Shown: positions 1 through 11,773, numbered from the stretch's first letter. The stretch is DNA of 64,000 nucleotides from Verrucomicrobiales bacterium (GCA_024233215.1 JACKPW010000002.1:496001-560000), one strand, 5' to 3'. The notes: a model not told the origin generated them from the sequence alone. A program made the numbers and translations.

Positions 1-2
1 TG

Positions 3-1097
3 ATGCTCTGGCAATGGCTTGAAGGGCGCCTGTTTCCCCTGCACCGCCGGGTGCGGGGCCGGGATTATGCTCCCGGCTTGACGCTGCTCAAGCCGCTCAA
101 GGGAAGCGATGCCGCGACCGAGGCCTGCCTCCGGAGTTGGTTGACCCAGAACTATGCCGGGCCGGTCCAGGTGCTTTTCGCCGTCAGCAGCGCGGACGAT
201 CCGGTTTGCACCGTGGTGCAGCGGTTGCTGGCGAGACATCCCGAGTTGGAGGCGCGCCTGGTGGTGTGCGGGGAACGGGTGGGACCCAACGCCAAAGCCT
301 CGAAACTGGCGCAGCTGGAACCGCTCGCGCAGCACGATCTCCTCGTGATCAGCGACGCCGACGTGAAGGCGCCCCCCGACCTTTTGACCAACCTTGCCGC
401 CGCTTTCCAGGAGCAAACCGTTGGCCTGGTGAACCCGTTCTACCGGTTGGGCGAGCCCACCACCGTGGCCATGCACTGTGAGGCGCTCGCGGTGAACAGT
501 GATTTCTGGACCAGCGTGCTCCAGGCCCGGAGGCTCAGTCCTCTGCGCTTCGCCCTGGGGGCCACGATGGCGGTGCGACGGGAGACCGTGCGGCAGATGG
601 GCGGGCTGCGGGTTCTGACGGATTATCTCGCGGACGATTACGAACTCGGACGGCGCGTGGCGGCGACCGGCGCCCGGGTGATGCTCTGCCCGGTGGTGGT
701 GGACTGCCTCAACGCGCCGGAAGGCTGGCGGCACGTGTGGAAACACCAGTTGCGCTGGGCCCGGACCATCCGGGCCTGCCAGCCGCTTGCCTACGCGGCC
801 AGCATTGTCAGCAATCCCACGCTCTGGCCGCTGCTGCTCTGGGCGGTTGCCCGCACCCCGCTGGCCGCCCAGATCCTGGGGGTCTGTCTGCTCGTACGAT
901 TCCTCACCGCCCTGGACAATCAGCGCCGGCTTTGCCAGTCCCTCGTCCACTGGAAGTGGCTTTGGCTGGCTCCGGTCAAGGACCTGCTCCAGGCCGCGTG
1001 GTGGGGGCTCGCCTTTCTCGGCAACCGCGTGGAATGGCGGGGCACCCGCTTCCGGGTGACCCGGCAGGGGCGACTGGAGACGGCCACGGACCAGTGA
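3..1097 (+). CDS. Ceramide-glucosyltransferase-like GT2/GT21 glycosyltransferase, probably 5'-truncated by the window edge
   Basis: Membrane glycosyltransferase of the GT-A fold, related to ceramide glucosyltransferases and the hopanoid-associated HpnI group. The D, D, D, (Q/R)xxRW signature is present: SDAD near residue 118, DDYELG near 209, and HQLRWAR near 249. Hydrophobic segments follow (about residues 264-300 and 320-345), as expected for the C-terminal membrane anchor. Family members usually carry an N-terminal transmembrane helix and are somewhat longer. The first ATG here is at base 3, so the true start probably lies upstream. The sugar and the acceptor lipid cannot be told from sequence. 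Confidence 0.8.
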   Translation: MLWQWLEGRLFPLHRRVRGRDYAPGLTLLKPLKGSDAATEACLRSWLTQNYAGPVQVLFAVSSADDPVCTVVQRLLARHPELEARLVVCGERVGPNAKASKLAQLEPLAQHDLLVISDADVKAPPDLLTNLAAAFQEQTVGLVNPFYRLGEPTTVAMHCEALAVNSDFWTSVLQARRLSPLRFALGATMAVRRETVRQMGGLRVLTDYLADDYELGRRVAATGARVMLCPVVVDCLNAPEGWRHVWKHQLRWARTIRACQPLAYAASIVSNPTLWPLLLWAVARTPLAAQILGVCLLVRFLTALDNQRRLCQSLVHWKWLWLAPVKDLLQAAWWGLAFLGNRVEWRGTRFRVTRQGRLETATDQ

Positions 1098-1204
1098 GAT
1101 GGCGGGAACGGCATTCGCGGGCTCTCGTTTCCCGCCACCCGTGCCATGGACGCCGCGCGCCCGCGAACTTGACTTTCCCCTGCTGGACCGGCTTATTCAG
1201 GCCC

Positions 1205-2536
1205 ATGAAGACCGTTGAAGTTCAAGGTTCCCCGCAATCCCTCACCACCGGCAACCGCCGTCGCTTTCTCAAAACCACCGCCACCGCCACCGTGGGCAGC
1301 GTGATCGCCGCCAACGTGGCCTTCTCCCGGACCGCCTTCGCCGCCAATTCCGACACGTTGAAGATCGGGTTGGTCGGTTGCGGCGGGCGCGGCACGGGAG
1401 CCGCCAGCCAGGCGTTGAATGCCGACCCGAACGTCGTGCTGCACGCCGTGGGCGACCTCTTCCCGGAGAAGTGCGCCGGGGCGGTTCAGGCGCTCAAGAA
1501 CAACGAGGGCATCGCGCCGCGGGTGAAGGTCACGCCGGACACCATGTTCACCGGTCTGGACGCCTTTCAGCAGGTGATCGACAGCGGCGTGGACGTGATG
1601 CTGCTGGCCACCCCGCCGGGATTCCGGCCCCAGCATTTCGCCGCCGCCGTGGCCGCCGGAAAGCACGTTTTCACCGAGAAACCGATGGCCACCGACGCCC
1701 CCGGCCTGCGCGCGACCATGGAGGCGGCCGAGTTGGCGAAGGAGAAAGGCCTGGCCGTGGTGTCCGGGTTCTGCTGGCGCGCCGAATACGGCCGGCGGGA
1801 ATTCTACCAGCGGGTCCATGACGGGGCCATTGGCGAGGTGCGCGCCATCCACGCCACCTACCTCACCGGCCCGGTCAAGCCGATGCCCCCCGCCAGCTCG
1901 CGTCCGGCGGGGATGGGCGACGTCGAATGGCAGTTGCGCAACTGGTACAACTTCACCTGGATCTCCGGCGACGGCCTGGTGGAACAGGCGTGCCACAGCG
2001 TGGACAAGATCATGTGGGGGATGAACGACGTGCCCCCCGCCCGGGCAGTGGCCACCGGCGGTCGGCAGATTCCGAACAACGAAGGCAACATCTTCGACCA
2101 CATCGACGTGTTCTACGAGTGGGAGGGCGGTGCCCGGGCCACGATGGCGCAGCGCCAGATCAGCAACTGCGCGAGTGACAACTCGGATTACCTGATGGGC
2201 GAGAAGGGGTTCGGCACGATCAAGGGCTGGAGCGCCCCGATCATCACCGGCGCCACTTCATGGCGCTACCGCGGGCCCAAGAACGACATGTACCAGACCG
2301 AGCACGACGAGTTCTTCGCCTGCATCCGGTCGGGCAATTTGATCAACCACGGCAAATGGATGTGTCAAAGCACCCTGGCCGCGTTGATGGGCCGGATGGC
2401 CGCCTATACCGGCCAGGAAGTCACTTGGGAACAGGCGCTCAATTCCCAGGATCATTTCGTTCCCGAGAACCTCACCTGGGACATGCCCCTGCCGATCCGG
2501 CCGATGGCGGTTCCCGGGCAGTCGAAGCTGGTCTGA
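1205..2536 (+). CDS. Tat-exported Gfo/Idh/MocA family oxidoreductase
   Basis: NAD(P)-dependent oxidoreductase of the glucose-fructose oxidoreductase/inositol dehydrogenase family, 443 aa. The N-terminus has a twin-arginine signal (NRRRFLKTTA, about residues 17-26) followed by a hydrophobic stretch and AFA, so periplasmic export is expected. The Rossmann motif GLVGCGGRGTG begins near residue 55, and the family EKPMATD motif is near residue 160. The reading frame is open far upstream, overlapping the glycosyltransferase gene in another frame. I chose the ATG at 1205 because it directly precedes the Tat signal. Substrate unknown. Two more genes of this family occur at 23327 and on the minus strand at 33643, so they are paralogues rather than an operon. 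Confidence 0.9.
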   Translation: MKTVEVQGSPQSLTTGNRRRFLKTTATATVGSVIAANVAFSRTAFAANSDTLKIGLVGCGGRGTGAASQALNADPNVVLHAVGDLFPEKCAGAVQALKNNEGIAPRVKVTPDTMFTGLDAFQQVIDSGVDVMLLATPPGFRPQHFAAAVAAGKHVFTEKPMATDAPGLRATMEAAELAKEKGLAVVSGFCWRAEYGRREFYQRVHDGAIGEVRAIHATYLTGPVKPMPPASSRPAGMGDVEWQLRNWYNFTWISGDGLVEQACHSVDKIMWGMNDVPPARAVATGGRQIPNNEGNIFDHIDVFYEWEGGARATMAQRQISNCASDNSDYLMGEKGFGTIKGWSAPIITGATSWRYRGPKNDMYQTEHDEFFACIRSGNLINHGKWMCQSTLAALMGRMAAYTGQEVTWEQALNSQDHFVPENLTWDMPLPIRPMAVPGQSKLV

Positions 2537-2572
2537 CAACCCGGCCGGAAGTTCCGGACCGGGCAGGCATCG

Positions 2573-2607
2573 ACGGGCGGGGCGGGAGGCATTCCCGTTC
2601 CGCCCGT
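2573..2607 (+). terminator. GC-rich stem-loop after the oxidoreductase gene
   Basis: The arms ACGGGCGG (2573-2580) and CCGCCCGT (2600-2607) form an 8-bp stem with further partial pairing inside. There is no T-tract, so it is only a candidate terminator or mRNA-stabilising hairpin. Confidence 0.35.
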
Positions 2608-2718
2608 TGTGCGTCCCGACGGACGGCTTTCCGGAGTCGTTCCTGTGGCTTGACAGGGGGTCAGGAGGCTGGTCATTCTGCGCGTTTGCCGTAACGCAAG
2701 CCACGATCTTTCCGAATC

Positions 2719-5550
<2,832 letters not shown>

Positions 5551-5747
5551 GCCGGAAGCCGCGGTGCGCAACCGTCCGTGCTCACCGGTGTTGAACTGGC
5601 CGTGGGGGGCGCCGCCCTTCCGGCGGATCGGGACGTGGTCCGGGACCGTTGAAAGGCCCGGGCCAATGCAGACAGTGGAACTCGGCGGCTTGCCGCCAGC
5701 AGGTAGTTGATAATGAAACCATCGCGCGCCCAGCGGCGCCTCAGACC

Positions 5748-6104
5748 ATGAGAATTCGAACCTCTTCGCGCTCCGCGTTCACCCTCGTCGAGATCATGAT
5801 CGTCGTGGCGATCATCGGCATGCTGGCCGCCATCGCCATCCCGAACATCGCCAAGGTCCGGCGCACCGCCCAGAAACAGTCCTGCATCATCAACCTCAAG
5901 AACATCGATGGGGCAAAGGAGATGTGGGCCACCGAGATGCGCAAGGCCGACGGCGACGCGGTGGATGAAAGCGGGGTGAACGAGTACATCAAGGGCAAGA
6001 CCCGCCCCTCCTGCCCCGGCGGCGGCACCTACACCTATGGCAACGTCGGCGAGATGCCCACCTGCAGCCTCAGCGCCGCCGGCCACACCCTGCAGGAACA
6101 ATAG
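5748..6104 (+). CDS. Type II secretion/type IV pilin-like (pseudopilin) protein
   Basis: A 118-aa protein with a class III (prepilin) signal: a short basic leader, then FTLVEIMIVVAIIGMLAAIA. The glutamate at +5 of the mature protein is present. The prepilin peptidase would cut before the Phe. The helix is followed by a small soluble domain with Cys in QSCIINLKNIDGAKEMWA and in the tail (SCPGGG, TCSL). This short layout matches the competence or pseudopilin-like proteins common in Verrucomicrobiota. The frame is open upstream, but the ATG at 5748 gives a proper short basic leader. Assembly partner unknown; no secretion genes are adjacent. Confidence 0.85.
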   Translation: MRIRTSSRSAFTLVEIMIVVAIIGMLAAIAIPNIAKVRRTAQKQSCIINLKNIDGAKEMWATEMRKADGDAVDESGVNEYIKGKTRPSCPGGGTYTYGNVGEMPTCSLSAAGHTLQEQ

Positions 6105-6134
6105 CCCCCTTCTGCAGGGGCCCGGCCTCGTTCC

Positions 6135-6932
6135 GTGCGAATCCTCTTCATCGGTGACATCGTCGGGCAACCGGGCCGGCAGGCCGTGCGCGAGTTGCTG
6201 CCCCGCCTGCGCCGGGAACATCAGGTTCACCTCGTCATCGCCAACGGGGAGAACATGGCGGGGGGATCCGGCATCACCGGGCGCACGGCCGAGGAGATGC
6301 TTGCCGCCGGCGTCGATGTCCTCACCAGCGGCGATCACATCTGGGATCACAAGGAGATCAACGCCGTCCTCGACCGCGAGCAGCGCGTGCTGCGCCCGTT
6401 GAATTATCCCCCCGGCACACCCGGCAACGGCTCCATCGTCGTGACGGTCGACGGCCAACCCGACACCGCCATCATCAACCTCCAGGGCCGCACCTTCATG
6501 GCTCCGATGGAACATCCGTTCCTCGAGGTCGAGCGCGAGGTCGCCCGGCTGCGCTGCCGGGCCCGGGTCATCTTCGTCGATTTTCACGCCGAGGCCACGT
6601 CCGAGAAGATCGCCCTCGGGCGGATGCTGGACGGCCAGGTCAGCGCCGTGGTCGGCACCCACACCCACGTGCAGACGGCGGACGAACAGATCTTTCCCGG
6701 CGGGACCGCCTACCTGACCGACGCCGGGTTCACCGGGCCGCACGACAGCGTCATCGGCCGGGAAATCGAGCCGGTGCTGCGCCGGTTTCGCACCGGCCTG
6801 CCCCAGCGATTCGAGGTGGCCTCGGGCCGCGTCCGGCTGCAGGGGGCTTTGATCGATGTCGACGGGGCCACCGGTCGCGCCACCGCCATTCAGCGCATCT
6901 CCGAGCCGCTGGATGCCTCCCTCCCGGGGTGA
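6135..6932 (+). CDS. YmdB/TIGR00282-family metallophosphoesterase
   Basis: Predicted phosphodiesterase of the calcineurin-like superfamily; the Bacillus YmdB protein cleaves cyclic nucleotides. The protein has 265 aa and a GTG start at 6135, giving the N-terminus MRILFIGDIVGQPGR. Metal ligands visible in order: GDIVG near 7, NGEN near 36, SGDHIWDHKE near 65-75, DFHAEATSEK near 150, and GTHTHVQTAD near 175. It is followed after 6 bp by xseA, so the two are probably co-transcribed; that neighbourhood is common for this family. Confidence 0.88.
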   Translation: MRILFIGDIVGQPGRQAVRELLPRLRREHQVHLVIANGENMAGGSGITGRTAEEMLAAGVDVLTSGDHIWDHKEINAVLDREQRVLRPLNYPPGTPGNGSIVVTVDGQPDTAIINLQGRTFMAPMEHPFLEVEREVARLRCRARVIFVDFHAEATSEKIALGRMLDGQVSAVVGTHTHVQTADEQIFPGGTAYLTDAGFTGPHDSVIGREIEPVLRRFRTGLPQRFEVASGRVRLQGALIDVDGATGRATAIQRISEPLDASLPG

Positions 6933-6938
6933 TCCGCG

Positions 6939-8336
6939 ATGCCACGCCGCGCGAAGTCACAGTGGGATTTTGGGGAACTCTTCCCCAGTGAGGAAATCCG
7001 CCGGGTGCTCACCGTGGGGGAGTTGACCACGCAGGTCCGCCAGCTCCTGGAAGGCAACATCGGTCGCATCTGGGTTTCCGGCGAAATCTCGAATCTCCGC
7101 CTCCAACCGTCCGGCCACTGCTACTTCACCCTGAAGGACGCGGCCGCGCAGCTCGCCTGCGTGTTGTTTCGCGGGGAGAAATGTCCCGGCCGGGAACTGC
7201 TCGAGGACCGGCGGAGCGTGATCCTGCAGGGCGGGCTGACGGTTTACGAGCCGCGGGGGCAGTATCAACTCCGCGTCAACGCCATCGAGGTCCGGGGGGT
7301 TGGGGCGCTTCAACTTGCCTTCGAACGCCTCAAGGCGCGCCTGAACGAGGAAGGCCTTTTCGATGCCGCCCGGAAGCGCGCCCTGCCCGCGTTGCCCCGG
7401 CGCCTGGGGATCGTGACCTCGGCCACCGGAGCCGCCTTGCGTGACGTGCTGCACGTCCTTCGCCGGCGATTCGCCGATCTGGAAATCCTCCTCGCTCCGT
7501 GCCGGGTGCAGGGTGAGGGTGCGGCGGCCGAAATCGCCCGGGCCATTGGTGCGCTCAACGATTGGTCCGCCACGGCAACCCCGGAGACCCCGCTCGACCT
7601 GATCCTCGTCACGCGCGGCGGCGGAAGTCTCGAGGATCTCTGGGCCTTCAACGAGGAGGCGGTCGCCCGCGCCATTGCCGGCTCCGAACTGCCGGTGGTC
7701 TCCGCCGTCGGCCACGAAATCGATTTCACCATCAGCGACTTCGTCGCCGACCTCCGCGCCGCCACCCCGAGTGCCGCCGCCGAGGTCATCACCGAACACC
7801 TCCTTGCCGGAAGACAGTTTGTGGACGAGACCGCAGGGCGCCTTCCGGCGCTCGCGCGGGCAGGTCTGACCGGGCTTCGCCAGGATCTCCGGGACGTGCG
7901 TGCCCGTTTGGAACGGGTCCATCCGAAACGGCGGATCCAGACCATGTGGCAACGCCTCGACGATTTGCAGGGCGCTTTGGGTCGGTCGGTCCGCGGGCAG
8001 ACCCGCGCGCTGGCCGCACGCATGGAAGGACTGGTGGCCGTGTGGCGGAGGCTGCGACCCGAGGTCCGGGTGGCCCGCAGCCGCGAGCAACTTGCCGGAA
8101 CCCGGCAGCGTCTCGTGGCCGCCGTCCATGACCGGTTGCGGGATGACCGGTCGCTGCTCGGCGATCTGGAGGCCCGGTTGCGATTGCTCTCGCCCGAGGG
8201 CACGCTGGCGCGCGGTTACTCCATTACCCGGGACTTGACCACGGGCCGGGTCATCCGATCCGCCCGCGAAACCCGGTCGGGCCAGATCCTCGAAACCCGC
8301 GTGCAGACGGGCGCCTTCCGCAGCCGGGTCGAGTAG
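6939..8336 (+). CDS. xseA: Exodeoxyribonuclease VII large subunit
   Basis: Large catalytic subunit of exonuclease VII, which degrades single-stranded DNA to oligonucleotides. At 465 aa it is full length for the family. The N-terminal OB-fold (VGELTTQVRQLLEGNIGRIWVSGEIS, with CYFTLKD near 65) binds DNA. The catalytic region includes GIVTSATGAALRD near 155, TRGGGSLEDLWAFNEE near 225 and VSAVGHEIDFTISD near 252. A long helical C-terminal part and the LARGYSI tail follow. The small subunit xseB, often adjacent, is not found in the 160 bp downstream and must be elsewhere if present. Confidence 0.96.
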   Translation: MPRRAKSQWDFGELFPSEEIRRVLTVGELTTQVRQLLEGNIGRIWVSGEISNLRLQPSGHCYFTLKDAAAQLACVLFRGEKCPGRELLEDRRSVILQGGLTVYEPRGQYQLRVNAIEVRGVGALQLAFERLKARLNEEGLFDAARKRALPALPRRLGIVTSATGAALRDVLHVLRRRFADLEILLAPCRVQGEGAAAEIARAIGALNDWSATATPETPLDLILVTRGGGSLEDLWAFNEEAVARAIAGSELPVVSAVGHEIDFTISDFVADLRAATPSAAAEVITEHLLAGRQFVDETAGRLPALARAGLTGLRQDLRDVRARLERVHPKRRIQTMWQRLDDLQGALGRSVRGQTRALAARMEGLVAVWRRLRPEVRVARSREQLAGTRQRLVAAVHDRLRDDRSLLGDLEARLRLLSPEGTLARGYSITRDLTTGRVIRSARETRSGQILETRVQTGAFRSRVE

Positions 8337-8374
8337 CTCGCGCGGTCCTCCAGATCTCCCTCTTCCTCTCCCTC

Positions 8375-8404
8375 GTAATCGTAATCGTAATCGTAATCGC
8401 AATC
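8375..8404 (+). repeat. Hexanucleotide microsatellite (GTAATC)4 plus one variant unit
   Basis: Four perfect GTAATC units at 8375-8398 are followed by GCAATC. It lies in the 160-bp convergent intergenic space between xseA and the DUF190 gene. No coding role is seen. Confidence 0.85.
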
Positions 8405-8497
8405 CCGATCTCATCATCCCGGTCCACCGCCTGGACCGGATGCCGATTCGGAGGGAGGAGGGCGGGGTTCAGAGTAAGATCACGAGTAGGATCAGGA

Positions 8498-8869
8498 TCA
8501 GGATCCGGACGAGGAATCGCCCTGCCCGCCGCATTCCCCCTCGGCGCGGTAGTGCAGCACCTGCACCGTCTCCAGCGTGACCAGGCCGCTGCTCATCATG
8601 CGGTCCAGATGCGGCAGGAAGGCGTCGATCTTCTCCCTGGCATCCACGATTTCGATCACCATTGGCAGGTCCAGCGACAAGCGCAGGATTTTCGTGGTAT
8701 GCAGCCGGCTGGACTTTCCGAAGCCCAGCGGCCCGCGCAACACCGTGGCGCCGGCCAGGTGCATTTCCCGCGCCTTCAGCACGATGGCTTCATAGAGCGG
8801 ACGGTTCTCGTGGCGGCTGTTCTCGCTCGTGAACACCCGCAACAACACGGCATCTTTGGGGATCTGCAT
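8498..8869 (-). CDS. DUF190 family protein
   Basis: A 123-aa protein of the DUF190 family, a PII-like fold often encoded next to crcB. Family features: KDAVLLRVFTSENSRHENRPLYEAIVLKA at the N-terminus (residues 4-32), GATVLRGPLGFGKSS near 40-52, and LPMVIEIVDAREKIDAFLP near 65-83. Its ATG overlaps the crcB stop codon by one base (TGATG), so it is translationally coupled to crcB. The context implies a role in fluoride tolerance, perhaps regulatory, but the biochemical role is unknown. The tail is Gly/Ser-rich. Confidence 0.88.
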   Translation of the reverse strand: MQIPKDAVLLRVFTSENSRHENRPLYEAIVLKAREMHLAGATVLRGPLGFGKSSRLHTTKILRLSLDLPMVIEIVDAREKIDAFLPHLDRMMSSGLVTLETVQVLHYRAEGECGGQGDSSSGS

Positions 8870-9270
8870 CAGTGAATCCTCCCGGAGTTGACGAGGTTGC
8901 CCAGAATCGCTCCCAGCCAGACGGCCAGCATGCAGGCGGCCACCGAGCCCGCCATGTTCGCGCCGGCCCGCCACCACTGGCCGTCTTGCAGCAGGGTCAG
9001 GGTCTGCAGGCTGAACGAGGAAAAGGTGGTGTAGCCGCCGCAGAATCCCACCAGAAGAAACTGGCGCGTGGCTGCTGAAGCCAGCCAGCGACCGTCCGGG
9101 CTCATCACCGTGGCGCCGAACCCGATGATCATCGAGCCGACGATGTTCACGCAGAGGGTTCCCCAAGGGAACGTCTCTCCGAAGAACCGGGCCACCCAGC
9201 CGGAGCACGCGTAACGTGCCACCGAGCCAAGGGCTCCCCCCAACGCAACCCACAGCACATGTTCCTTCAT
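8869..9270 (-). CDS. crcB: Fluoride efflux channel CrcB (Fluc)
   Basis: Small membrane channel exporting fluoride. The protein has 133 aa with four hydrophobic helices. Family signatures are GGALGSVARYACSG (residues 9-22), GTLCVNIVGSMIIGF near 37-51 (the conserved Asn is present), and GFCGGYTTFSSFS near 73-85 with the fluoride-lining Phe residues. A GTG start at 9294 is possible, but the ATG at 9270 gives the usual N-terminus length. I looked upstream for the fluoride riboswitch motif and did not recognise one. Confidence 0.93.
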   Translation of the reverse strand: MKEHVLWVALGGALGSVARYACSGWVARFFGETFPWGTLCVNIVGSMIIGFGATVMSPDGRWLASAATRQFLLVGFCGGYTTFSSFSLQTLTLLQDGQWWRAGANMAGSVAACMLAVWLGAILGNLVNSGRIH

Positions 9271-9412
9271 CGGCGACTTGGGAAATCGGCGCACGTCACC
9301 GGGCCTGTGGCCTTGCGCCGAACGCCCTCACCCTAGAAGCCCGGCCACGCAAAACAAGCCCGGAACCCCTTCCTGGTCGCACCAACTTGCCATGAACCGA
9401 GCCCCCGCCAAC

Positions 9413-9473
9413 GGAGGGCCGAGTTACACGAGGCCCTGATTTAATCTCAGCGACTCGCGGAGCTCGTCCCTCC
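9413..9473 (+). repeat. Dispersed 61-bp palindromic element, copy 1
   Basis: An imperfect palindrome beginning GGAGGGCCGAGTTACACGAG and ending GCTCGTCCCTCC. The arms pair with each other around a short centre. Two further copies of the same 61-bp length occur at 23177-23237 (opposite strand) and 54696-54756. This copy is in the upstream region of crcB. Confidence 0.9.
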
Positions 9474-9819
9474 AAGGAGGGTTCCATGTCCCATTGTCTG
9501 CGCATTCGCGAAAGGGGGCTTGCCATGAACCCGACCTTGACGCCGGCTTTCCAGTCGGCACCGGGCGGGCCCTTGGACCCGCACCCTGATCCGATCCGTA
9601 CCTCAGCGCCAAGTTCCCGCTCGAAGCGTGTCCAGTGGATTCCTGACACCCCTCAATGGAGGAACCGCATGACCTCATGCAATGGCTCCCGAAGCGAAGC
9701 CTTCGGGCTGGGAAGAAGGGTTTCCCGGGGGCGTCGTGATATCCATGTCTTTGCGGTGGGCTGTATGGCGCATGTGGAAACGTTCGCTGGACACGCGTGT
9801 GCATCAATGGCACGGTCTG
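9474..9819. other. Intergenic DNA without recognised genes
   Basis: About 350 bp between the palindromic element and the first attC-like site. Short open frames exist, but none shows family resemblance or consistent codon use. Nothing further is recognised. Confidence 0.5.
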
Positions 9820-9880
9820 CGCCATACCAATAGGGCGACTGCCAAGACCAAATGCAGTCGTCGACTTAACTGTTCGGCGG
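9820..9880 (+). other. Putative integron attC site 1 (upstream of first cassette gene)
   Basis: An imperfect inverted repeat in which GCGACTGC (left) pairs with GCAGTCGTCGAC (right). It ends in GTTCGGC at 9872-9878, in the position of the simple-site core. The right half ends 12 bp before the start codon of the following small gene. This is the weakest of the three attC-like sites. Confidence 0.45.
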
Positions 9881-9890
9881 CATCACATCT

Positions 9891-10145
9891 ATGAGCACTT
9901 CGTCACGACGACGACTCGGATTGCTTCTGGTTTGCGGCTCGATCCTGGCATGGATTATTGCTCTTATGTTCTTTTCACAATCGCGAGTGGTCGGGAGTGG
10001 ATCGTCGGGCAATGCATCGTGGGTTGCTACGGAGACCAAGATTGACCTTGGATGGCGTTTTTCTCTGCCCGTCATTTTGTGTGGAGCGATTGGTGTGTTT
10101 TGTGTGGCATGGCCATCACGAAAGCCCCCGAAGCTTTCCCGATGA
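9891..10145 (+). CDS. Small two-helix membrane protein, cassette-type orphan
   Basis: An 84-aa protein of unknown family. Two hydrophobic helices are visible at about residues 9-27 (LGLLLVCGSILAWIIALMFF) and 55-72 (FSLPVILCGAIGVFCVAW), with basic ends. Base composition is more AT-rich than the neighbouring housekeeping genes. It sits between two attC-like sites with the start codon 12 bp after the first and the stop 23 bp before the second, the usual layout of a promoterless integron gene cassette. Confidence 0.6.
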   Translation: MSTSSRRRLGLLLVCGSILAWIIALMFFSQSRVVGSGSSGNASWVATETKIDLGWRFSLPVILCGAIGVFCVAWPSRKPPKLSR

Positions 10146-10168
10146 AGTTGGTAGTATGAGAGAGTTTC

Positions 10169-10263
10169 CGCCGAACAAGCCGGCTCCACCGAACGCCGGG
10201 ATCGCGTCTCGGTTGACAATGGGACGTTATTGGCCCGGCGTCGGTGAGCCGGAACGTTAGCCG
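10169..10263 (+). other. Integron attC recombination site 2
   Basis: A 95-bp imperfect palindrome. The left arm CGCCGAACAAG/CCGGCTCCACCGAACGCCGGG pairs with the reverse complement of the right arm, CCCGGCGTCGGTGAGCCGG/AACGTTAGCCG, leaving single unpaired bases as in known attC sites. The simple-site core GTTAGCC is at 10256-10262. The GGTGAGC box next to AACGTTAG is characteristic of attC right ends. Confidence 0.75.
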
Positions 10264-10310
10264 ACTACCGCAAGATTACCGTGAACGGGATCTCGAATCG
10301 TCATGAAATC

Positions 10311-10634
10311 ATGAAAGACCAGCTCTTCTGGACGAAGCTGGCCTTCACTGCTTGCGGCTTGCTTCGAGAGGAGGACGACAAGACGTTACGCGGTTTTTGG
10401 ATAGACGACTTTATACCTGAGAGTGCTACCGATACGAAGCTTGGCGTTGATGTTGAGGGGACGGCATGGGTTGGCGATGGTTCACGGGCAATGTATCCGT
10501 ATCGCTTCATTGTTTCCGTCCCTCAAGAGATGTTGCACCGACGACGAGACAGTTTCTCGATTGGGAGCTCTATTCTCGACTGGGAGCAGCAGACAGTGCA
10601 GGTGGAGATGTGTAATGAGAATTACGTCGCCTAA
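10311..10634 (+). CDS. Orphan protein in an integron-like cassette
   Basis: A 107-aa soluble protein of unknown family (MKDQLFWTKL start). A GTG at 10281 would add ten residues; I prefer the ATG at 10311. Codon use is less GC-rich than in flanking housekeeping genes. It follows attC site 2 by about 50 bp, and its stop codon coincides with a GCCTAAC core-like sequence (10629-10635) that would start the next attC. That site looks truncated, and a strong terminator follows. Function not assignable. Confidence 0.6.
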   Translation: MKDQLFWTKLAFTACGLLREEDDKTLRGFWIDDFIPESATDTKLGVDVEGTAWVGDGSRAMYPYRFIVSVPQEMLHRRRDSFSIGSSILDWEQQTVQVEMCNENYVA

Positions 10635-10653
10635 CATTCTTAAAGGGATGTAG

Positions 10654-10686
10654 AGAACCCGGCCTCCCCTTTTGGCCGGGTTCTTT
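10654..10686 (+). terminator. Rho-independent terminator
   Basis: A perfect 11-bp stem AGAACCCGGCC (10654-10664) / GGCCGGGTTCT (10674-10684) with loop TCCCCTTTT, ending in a short T-run. It lies 20 bp after the cassette gene and is the clearest terminator in the window. Confidence 0.85.
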
Positions 10687-10872
10687 GGATTCCTGGGTTG
10701 AACGCAGTCGCGGGGAGTGGAGAGGGAGGACCTGAGACCAACAGGCTCTTTCAGGGACAGCCGGGTCGCGGCAGCCCTTGAGGAAAGTGCTTGGGCCTCG
10801 GGGGGAGGGCGAGGAGGGACGGGCGGGAAGGCGCGCCGGGTGAGATGACCGGAACGCACGACACGCCAACAA

Positions 10873-11100
10873 CGCGCCAAAGGCGCATCCACTCATCAGC
10901 CCAGGGTAGCGCCCTGGGAACGTGCACCCTCACACCTGACTAGCCCTGAAAGGGCCGTACCCGGCGCGTCGCGATTCCGTTCCGAGGTGTCGCCCCTTCA
11001 GGGCGTTGCACGTTGGTTTGGGCCGGGTTTCCAGGGCGCTGGCCTGGGCTGGAGACCCGCTGCGCCGTTGGCGCGGAGGATGCCGGCAATCGACCGGGTT
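10873..11100 (+). repeat. Large intergenic repeat B, copy 1
   Basis: About 230 bp that recurs at 11774-11999 with roughly nine bases in ten conserved. It contains several small nested palindromes, such as GCGCCAAAGGCGC and complementary CCCTGAAAGGGC/GCCCCTTCAGGGCG pieces. No credible ORF. It looks like a composite of short palindromic elements rather than an IS. Confidence 0.85.
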
Positions 11101-11773
11101 AACGGAACGGCGCCCGACAGCCTCACGGGCGGCGGTGCGCACGGATTGGTCATCCGCGCCACCGGACCCAACAGGCGCATCGGCCTGCCACCGCACGGAC
11201 ACGACGGGGGCGGTGGGGGTTCTCGCAGAAGAGTCTGGTGGCGCCACGGGCCAGGATGGCGGTCTGGCAGGCAACCCTCTTGACGGTCTGGATCACAGCT
11301 GCTTCCCACCGCCGTCGCAGCGCTGCGCTCGCGCTGGTTGCGCAAGTCCGCCGTCGCTGAGTGGCGTCGTTCCCGAAGACATGACAGACGCAAAGGCTCC
11401 CTCGGGCAAAGGCGATCTGACCGGGGTGCGTTGCGGGAGATGGTGCTCAGTCTTTCAGGCGTTTTACACCGCCTGGTCTGCGCATGCGGTTCTCTTCCCT
11501 TTCGTTCTACTATTGGGCAGTAGGTCTGGTGGGATGGCCCCGTTTCCTCCGGCGATTCGGGAGGTGCCATGATCAATTGGCAGCGTGAAAGGTCGCTGGC
11601 TTGACGATCTTGCTCCTTTGGGGCATGACGAATGTGCCTGCTCCGCCCTCACGCGCGGAGGCATCCGGCGTCACCGAGACGAGCTGGTGGGCGGAAATAG
11701 AACTGAATCTGCGAACCTCGCCCCGCGGGAGCCGCTCAAGTGCCGCAAGGCGCAGTTGGGTGACGGGGACACG
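11101..11773. other. Intergenic DNA between the two copies of repeat B
   Basis: Apart from the 41-bp repeat at 11249-11289, I see no gene that I can support. Open frames on both strands are GC-driven and show no domain. A short frame at 11601 starting MTILLLWGM has a hydrophobic beginning, but it runs into repeat B and is not convincing. Confidence 0.5.
11249..11289 (+). repeat. 41-bp direct repeat E, copy 1
   Basis: Begins GGCCAGGATGGCGGTCTGGC and is identical base for base to 12701-12741. The two copies lie about 1.4 kb apart, both inside the cassette-like region. Confidence 0.9.

Noticed and set aside
737..1204. Long in-frame extension of the oxidoreductase gene upstream of 1205
   Set aside because: It overlaps the glycosyltransferase gene in another frame and has the Arg/Pro/Gly-rich text of a GC-driven shadow; the Tat signal sits at the 1205 start.
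9291..9420. Possible fluoride riboswitch upstream of crcB
   Set aside because: Read on the minus strand, I could not find the conserved riboswitch words.
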